Assembly (NCBI RefSeq): GCF_000496735.2
Contig: NZ_AYLO01000020.1
Coordinates: 1 to 33,570, forward strand
Length of the DNA: 33,570 nucleotides
Source of the DNA: Methyloglobulus morosus KoM1
GTDB lineage: Bacteria > Pseudomonadota > Gammaproteobacteria > Methylococcales > Methylomonadaceae
Direction of reading: 5' to 3'
The notes below the pieces were generated by a model, which was not told the DNA's origin, made no database searches, and saw only the letters and a program-made list of their open reading frames with translations. The translations under genes were made by a program, and so were the position numbers. Positions 29,277-33,570 of this stretch are shown here, piece by piece. How positions within the stretch are numbered: the first letter of the stretch is position 1; each line of letters begins with the position of its first letter.

Positions 29277-31601
29277 TCAATCTGAATGGATCGCGTCAGG
29301 GAGTGATGGTTTAATAATAATCGGGCAAAGCAAAAAGCCCAGTACCACACCAAATACGACAACGCCTGACAACATCTTCAACGAAGCGCTGTCCGAAATC
29401 ATCAGGCAAGCAAAAGCCAAGGCGCTGGTCAGCATGGCCGCTCCCATTGCTTGATATGTCAGGGCAATGTCTTCGCCCCGGTTTTCTAGGTAAAAAATAC
29501 CGTAATCCACACAAATGGAAACCACCAGTAAAAAACCGACCAAATGCAGAAAGTTGATAGCAGTACCAATTAATGACAAAAAGCCCAAGATCATAAGCGC
29601 GGACAATATTGCCGGCAATAAGGCTTGCAAGGTTTTAGTCACATTTCTGTAACGGCTTATCATCAACAGTAAGATGATAACTAAGCCTATGACCAATAAC
29701 TTTTCCGCCCTAAGCGTATAGTCATGGGTCATATTGTTGAGTAAATCCCGTTGACTAAAATACTGCACGCCGTCTATTTTCGGTAATGCCCCCTTAACAG
29801 TTTCCGGTTGATGATCAGCCAACCAGATCATGACAACAGCCTCATGCTCACCCTGGATCACGCGACTATCAATCAGTTTTTTTACCGGTGTCGCCATCAC
29901 CTGATCCAGGCTTAAAAAAGATGCCTTTGGATAATTGAAATGTCCAAGCTTTTCAACCGACAACCCCTGTCCTGTCAATGCTTTTTGCCAACGCACTAAA
30001 TTTTCAGGACTGAGATAGCCCTGCAATAGCGTTTGATTGAGCGCTTGCTGTTGCTTGGACAGTAGCCACGGATAAAGCCCATAATATTCAGTCAAATCCT
30101 TAGCCTGTTTGAGTCGATCCAACACCTTATAAACCGCTTCACTTTTCTCTAACGCCGTGTCGATGTTATTGGCGGAAACCATGACAAACCGACCGGGCTC
30201 TATACTGGTAATGCGTTCCCGAATGCGTTTGTCGACCTGTTTCAGATAATTCAATTCCGGGGTCAATTCCTGCATGTCTTCCATCCAATGCAGTGAAGTG
30301 AGGCCAAACAATGAGATCATTAAAAGGATTGCCAATAGCCCCATTAACTCAGCCCTAAAGCGTTGGCAAAATGCAGCCCAAGTTGCGGATAACGGTAAGT
30401 TCAATAGCCTGCTGGATTGATTTTCCAATAAACTAGGCAACACAAATCGGGTTAGCAATAAGCTTACGATAATGCCGCTAGCCGCATAGACAGCCACTTG
30501 CTTAAAGCCCGGATAGCCCGACGCACCCAATGCCATATACCCGACCAGCGTAGTGATGCCTCCCAGTACCATGCTGGGCCAGATTCTGGCAATCACCGGC
30601 ACTCTTTGTTCGGGTTTAACTGTTTGTACATGGGCGATGGCGTGAATGGGATAGTCGATGCAAATGCCCAGAAGGGTCGAACCTATCGCGACTGTCATGC
30701 CGTGGACATACCCAAATACCAGTTGCGTGGTAAATATGGCTGCTAAGATGGCAATCAACAAAATACTGAACACTTGAAACAACGCGGTATAAGAGCGAAA
30801 AACCAGAAAAAACAACAGGAATAGGCCGATAGTGGTCAATAGGCTGACCAGTTGTAGGTCTCCCTGAATCAATGTCTGCGTCGCAACAGCAAAAACAGGC
30901 ACCCCCGTCATCTCTAATCGATAGTGCTCTGCCGATACGTTATTGGTGTTGTTTAAGGCATCAAAAGCAGACCTAATGGAGGCCTGTATACGCTTTTGTT
31001 GTGGCACATCCAAACCCGCCAGTGCCGTTTCCAAGATAAGGTTACTATACGTCCGAACCTTGCTTTGCGCCTGCTGCATCTGTAAGCCCTGCGCCTGAAA
31101 ACCATTTAGGGCGAGCAGCAAGGGGTCTTGCACAAGCAATTTTTTAACAACTGCACCTTGCGGCGACAATAGGGCCTTTTTAAGCAGCTGCGCGCGTTGC
31201 CGCAAGCCTTGCTCGGAAAATAGCTGCGGCAAATCGCGCTGGGGGTCTAGGCTGTACCACGCTCCCGCATAAGGGCCGTACAAAGATAGCAGAGTGTCTG
31301 GGACATTCGTATCCTGTTCGGGAAACCAGGCATCTGTCACGCCGTCAATTGCCTTGAGCTGCATTTTGAGCTTTTGCATAAAGGCTACCGGCACTAAATG
31401 CTTCTGTTCCGAATCAACAGCAATCAGATAACGCCGAGACAAGGCACCGGATTGCATTTCACTGGCGAGCAGGATTTCTTCGGCGTTGTCACCTGCAATA
31501 ATAAACGCCGAAAGATCGGTTTTAAAATGCACACTGCCCATCACTACTAATCCCAATAGCAGCGGAACAAGGTAAAAGCCTACTATGCGCAGGTTCAGCA
31601 A
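29277..31601 (-). CDS. MMPL-family exporter
   Basis: This 774-residue protein has the RND/MMPL arrangement: an N-terminal helix, a large periplasmic loop (about residues 25-235), five helices, a short linker, then a second periplasmic loop (about 440-630) and a final group of helices ending near 770. It would move the finished aryl polyene or its lipid conjugate toward the outer membrane with proton-motive force. The start is a TTG (31601), supported by a GGAG ribosome site about 6 nt upstream and only one base between it and the LolA-like stop. MMPL and LolA-like genes are a constant pair in aryl-polyene clusters. Confidence 0.92.
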   Translation of the reverse strand: MLNLRIVGFYLVPLLLGLVVMGSVHFKTDLSAFIIAGDNAEEILLASEMQSGALSRRYLIAVDSEQKHLVPVAFMQKLKMQLKAIDGVTDAWFPEQDTNVPDTLLSLYGPYAGAWYSLDPQRDLPQLFSEQGLRQRAQLLKKALLSPQGAVVKKLLVQDPLLLALNGFQAQGLQMQQAQSKVRTYSNLILETALAGLDVPQQKRIQASIRSAFDALNNTNNVSAEHYRLEMTGVPVFAVATQTLIQGDLQLVSLLTTIGLFLLFFLVFRSYTALFQVFSILLIAILAAIFTTQLVFGYVHGMTVAIGSTLLGICIDYPIHAIAHVQTVKPEQRVPVIARIWPSMVLGGITTLVGYMALGASGYPGFKQVAVYAASGIIVSLLLTRFVLPSLLENQSSRLLNLPLSATWAAFCQRFRAELMGLLAILLMISLFGLTSLHWMEDMQELTPELNYLKQVDKRIRERITSIEPGRFVMVSANNIDTALEKSEAVYKVLDRLKQAKDLTEYYGLYPWLLSKQQQALNQTLLQGYLSPENLVRWQKALTGQGLSVEKLGHFNYPKASFLSLDQVMATPVKKLIDSRVIQGEHEAVVMIWLADHQPETVKGALPKIDGVQYFSQRDLLNNMTHDYTLRAEKLLVIGLVIILLLMISRYRNVTKTLQALLPAILSALMILGFLSLIGTAINFLHLVGFLLVVSICVDYGIFYLENRGEDIALTYQAMGAAMLTSALAFACLMISDSASLKMLSGVVVFGVVLGFLLCPIIIKPSLPDAIHSD

Positions 31602-31602
31602 A

Positions 31603-32235
31603 CTATTCTCCGAGCAACTCTGTATACAACCGGGTTATGTTGCCGCTGCTTTTTCCGGCACCGTCATCTTTCTGTATATTAAATTCGCTTGAATCGCCAT
31701 CTTCCATAAGGATATAGATTTTGTTGGCTTGCTGGCCAGACTGTCCAGATACGATAATCTTTGATACCGATCCCGTCTTTTGTTTAGGTTTCAATTCCAT
31801 CAACCAATCCTGAGGGCTGCTGGTAAAATCAATTTGGTATAAACTGCGCAATAACGCCTCATCCGCATTGACCAATGCCTTAAACACGGTAAGCGGCACA
31901 TTTAATTCATTATCGCCGACCAGATCCGTTTGATGGCGCTCATTTTTCCCAGGGTCAAAGTAGAATGCCTTATCTCCCTTGACACCCATCAACACCCGCT
32001 CCGGCTTTAGCTGTTCCAGGACCATCAGTTCCGGTGGCAGGGAATACAAATAACCGTTCCCGTGCCAAGGTTCGGTCATTAATTTGAGGTTGCGGGTTTC
32101 TTGGTAGGCAACCCTGGGCGTTGGCTCCGACTTCAGCTTCTGCATTAATTTCAGCAATGAATCTTCAGCATAAACACTGCCTATTGCCATTAAATACAAG
32201 GTAATCCCGCTAAAAACCTTTTTTGTTATTCTCAT
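31603..32235 (-). CDS. LolA-like outer-membrane carrier protein
   Basis: The 210-residue protein has a signal peptide (ITLYLMAIGSVYA, cleavage near residue 23) and the beta-rich pattern of LolA-like carriers, including YQETRNLKLMTEPWHGNGYLYSLPPELMVLEQ and FYFDPGKNERHQ. LolA proper ferries lipoproteins through the periplasm; versions in aryl-polyene clusters are thought to carry the polyene lipid. It directly abuts the COG4648-type gene and lies one base before the MMPL gene. It has no lipobox, so it is a soluble periplasmic protein. Confidence 0.87.
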   Translation of the reverse strand: MRITKKVFSGITLYLMAIGSVYAEDSLLKLMQKLKSEPTPRVAYQETRNLKLMTEPWHGNGYLYSLPPELMVLEQLKPERVLMGVKGDKAFYFDPGKNERHQTDLVGDNELNVPLTVFKALVNADEALLRSLYQIDFTSSPQDWLMELKPKQKTGSVSKIIVSGQSGQQANKIYILMEDGDSSEFNIQKDDGAGKSSGNITRLYTELLGE

Positions 32236-32883
32236 TTAACGCTCCTTCATCTCCAGAAAAACTTTGCGGCCATTAATAATCATCGCCTTAACCGTTGCTT
32301 TCGGATCCGGTATCCCTTGGTGAAGGACGCTAAGATCAGCAAAGCGGATGCGGCGGTAGACATATTCACCAATAACCAGTACAACCATGATAGCGTAAAT
32401 CACAACCCCATTGTACAAGACCCACCAAAAGCTCGATCCCCAAATTGCCAACGCGCCGCATACCAATGCATTGACCGCGAAAAAAGCCGTCCACACCAAC
32501 GTCAACTGCCAACAATAGCGGTTAAGGGTTGTTGGTGTTTCGGGAAATTGCAAGCGTACGATGCGTTCGATAAGGGGCGGCCCTTTATCCTTGAACAACG
32601 TGCGTCCAAAAAAAACCATCAGCATTAACTGCACGAATACCGGCAATATTTTGGCCGTAATGGTCTGCATATAGATAGTGCCCGCCAGTAAAGCGATAGC
32701 GAATAACCCATTCTCAATACGCGCACTTAACTCTTGCGAATGCCATGCACGGTATAAAAAAATCCCTGAAAAAATCACTGGCACCAGCCAATTCAGGCCG
32801 CTTTCCATGCCCTTGTATATCAGGAAGGGATAGCTTAAGAACAGGCCACCTAAGAGGATTCCTTTCAGCATTCCGAAAGCCAC
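32236..32883 (-). CDS. COG4648-type integral membrane protein
   Basis: The 215-residue protein has six or so hydrophobic segments and matches the small membrane protein often found with LolA and MMPL genes in aryl-polyene clusters (COG4648; databases sometimes mislabel it as a gyrase subunit). Features are FLSYPFLIYKGMESG near the start, a charged central loop with RIVRLQFPETPTTLNRYCWQLT, and YRRIRFADL near the end. Function is unknown; a flippase or scaffold role would fit. The start is a GTG at 32883 with a weak ribosome site, 12 bp after the BamE-like stop; ATG 32874 is an alternative. Confidence 0.8.
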   Translation of the reverse strand: MAFGMLKGILLGGLFLSYPFLIYKGMESGLNWLVPVIFSGIFLYRAWHSQELSARIENGLFAIALLAGTIYMQTITAKILPVFVQLMLMVFFGRTLFKDKGPPLIERIVRLQFPETPTTLNRYCWQLTLVWTAFFAVNALVCGALAIWGSSFWWVLYNGVVIYAIMVVLVIGEYVYRRIRFADLSVLHQGIPDPKATVKAMIINGRKVFLEMKER

Positions 32884-32895
32884 TAAACGCTTACT

Positions 32896-33456
32896 TTAAT
32901 CGACAATCTCAAATACCTTGCCGTTTTTGAAATTGACGTTGAAGGTATTGAACCGATGCCGCCAGTATACCCAGGTGTCCGCATTCAAATTCGCTGTTTT
33001 GGTAATGGGTGGATAGCCAATGGCTGTTGTAACGGCTTTTTTGCTCATCCCCACCGCAACAGTGCCGGAAGCTATATGTTCTCTTTCCAGCGCACTAAAT
33101 TGGTCTAAGTTAACTTTTTGCCTACTGAATAACTTGTTAAATGCCTGTACGGTATTGTCGCCAGTATGTTTTTCTACATTTTTTAAGGTTAATTTCTGGC
33201 CGCCATTCATTTCTAAATCAATGGTTTTTTCTTTTATCTCTACCAACTTTACTGGGGTATTCACAGGAATCATTGTACCCACTTGATAATTGGTGGTCGG
33301 ATACACATTCTTTTCGTAGTGCATCACGACTTGTGTGTAATAAGTGCCGCCCGCTGAGACATTGGCAGGCAGTTCATTTGAGGTTAACTTTTTATTGCAG
33401 GCTACCAGTGATAAGCCCAGCAGGATAACAATCAGGCCATGAATATAGATACGCAT
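32896..33456 (-). CDS. BamE/SmpA-like lipoprotein
   Basis: The 186-residue product has a lipobox LVAC with Cys20 and a C-terminal domain with BamE/SmpA features: SGTVAVGMSKKAVTTAIGYPP and WVYWRHRF, then VNFKNGKVFEIVD. True BamE is a Bam-complex subunit, about 110 residues long; this protein has a longer N-terminal part and sits in a polyene cluster, so it is a relative and not housekeeping BamE. It would be in the envelope. A GAGGAG ribosome site lies about 7 nt before the ATG. Upstream, after 31 bp, is the tail of another gene. Confidence 0.78.
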   Translation of the reverse strand: MRIYIHGLIVILLGLSLVACNKKLTSNELPANVSAGGTYYTQVVMHYEKNVYPTTNYQVGTMIPVNTPVKLVEIKEKTIDLEMNGGQKLTLKNVEKHTGDNTVQAFNKLFSRQKVNLDQFSALEREHIASGTVAVGMSKKAVTTAIGYPPITKTANLNADTWVYWRHRFNTFNVNFKNGKVFEIVD

Positions 33457-33487
33457 TGCTTCACTCCTCTTCAGTTAAGATATCTTC

Positions 33488-33570
33488 TTATAGTTTGGGT
33501 ACGATAAAAACCTTAATCCAGGTGTTGACATTTTTTGGGTCTTGCAAAAATGGATTCCCTCTTTTCCCTA
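33488..33570 (-). CDS. 3' end of a gene cut by the right edge
   Basis: On the minus strand a frame open from the window edge ends with TAA at 33488-33490 and encodes 26 residues that include NPFLQDPKNVNTWIKVFIV before the last residues PKL. The other two frames there have early stops or a less protein-like composition. It lies 31 bp before the BamE-like gene in the same direction, so it is likely the next gene of the cluster. No family can be named from this fragment. Confidence 0.45.
   Translation of the reverse strand, partial: GKRGNPFLQDPKNVNTWIKVFIVPKL

Overview
The window looks like chromosomal DNA from a gammaproteobacterium of moderate GC content. The block mnmG-rsmG-parA-parB is the typical origin-proximal arrangement of that class. 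A methanotroph of the Methylococcales is my best guess at order level, but this is inferred from overall gene content and style, not from a decisive marker. I see no tRNA, rRNA, CRISPR array or intact insertion sequence.

Layout: (1) 1-1471, plus strand: trmB with a candidate promoter and a leader hairpin, then a YefM-YoeB type toxin-antitoxin pair with a clear operator. (2) 1594-6384, minus strand: parB, parA, a small membrane protein, rsmG and mnmG; an imperfect REP-like inverted repeat sits between rsmG and mnmG and runs into the longest rsmG reading frame. (3) 6466-15354, a mixed accessory and signalling region: a small basic protein with a 19-bp hairpin in its gene, a secreted protein made almost only of RTX calcium-binding nonapeptides, an EAL-HDOD signalling protein, a NarL-type response regulator with its histidine kinase, a cupin, a DUF2380-type exported protein, a probable gene remnant, an isoprenylcysteine-methyltransferase-like membrane enzyme, and a large orphan lipoprotein. 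(4) 15650-33570, minus strand throughout: a biosynthetic cluster of the aryl-polyene type, cut by the right edge of the window.

The cluster has the full aryl-polyene elongation core: two ketosynthases with intact Cys-His-His triads, a ketosynthase-like chain-length factor without the active-site Cys, a FabG-type ketoreductase and an ApeP-type hot-dog dehydratase. It also has the usual envelope module: an MMPL exporter, a LolA-like carrier, a COG4648-type membrane protein and a BamE-like lipoprotein. Between them lies an unusual tailoring and loading block: an AMP-dependent acyl ligase, a stand-alone acyl carrier protein, a condensation/wax-synthase-like acyltransferase, a FAD_oxidored-family flavoprotein and two separate flavoproteins that each carry the halogenase WxWxIP signature plus a conserved lysine. 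The simplest reading is that an aryl acid is activated onto the carrier protein, extended to a polyene, halogenated and/or oxidised, transferred by the acyltransferase and moved to the outer membrane, as for the brominated xanthomonadins of Xanthomonas. No enzyme that makes the aryl starter (chorismatase or ammonia lyase), no thioesterase, no glycosyltransferase and no methyltransferase is present in the visible part. A proton antiporter, a small lipoprotein and a rhodanese lipoprotein are lodged between the export and biosynthetic halves.
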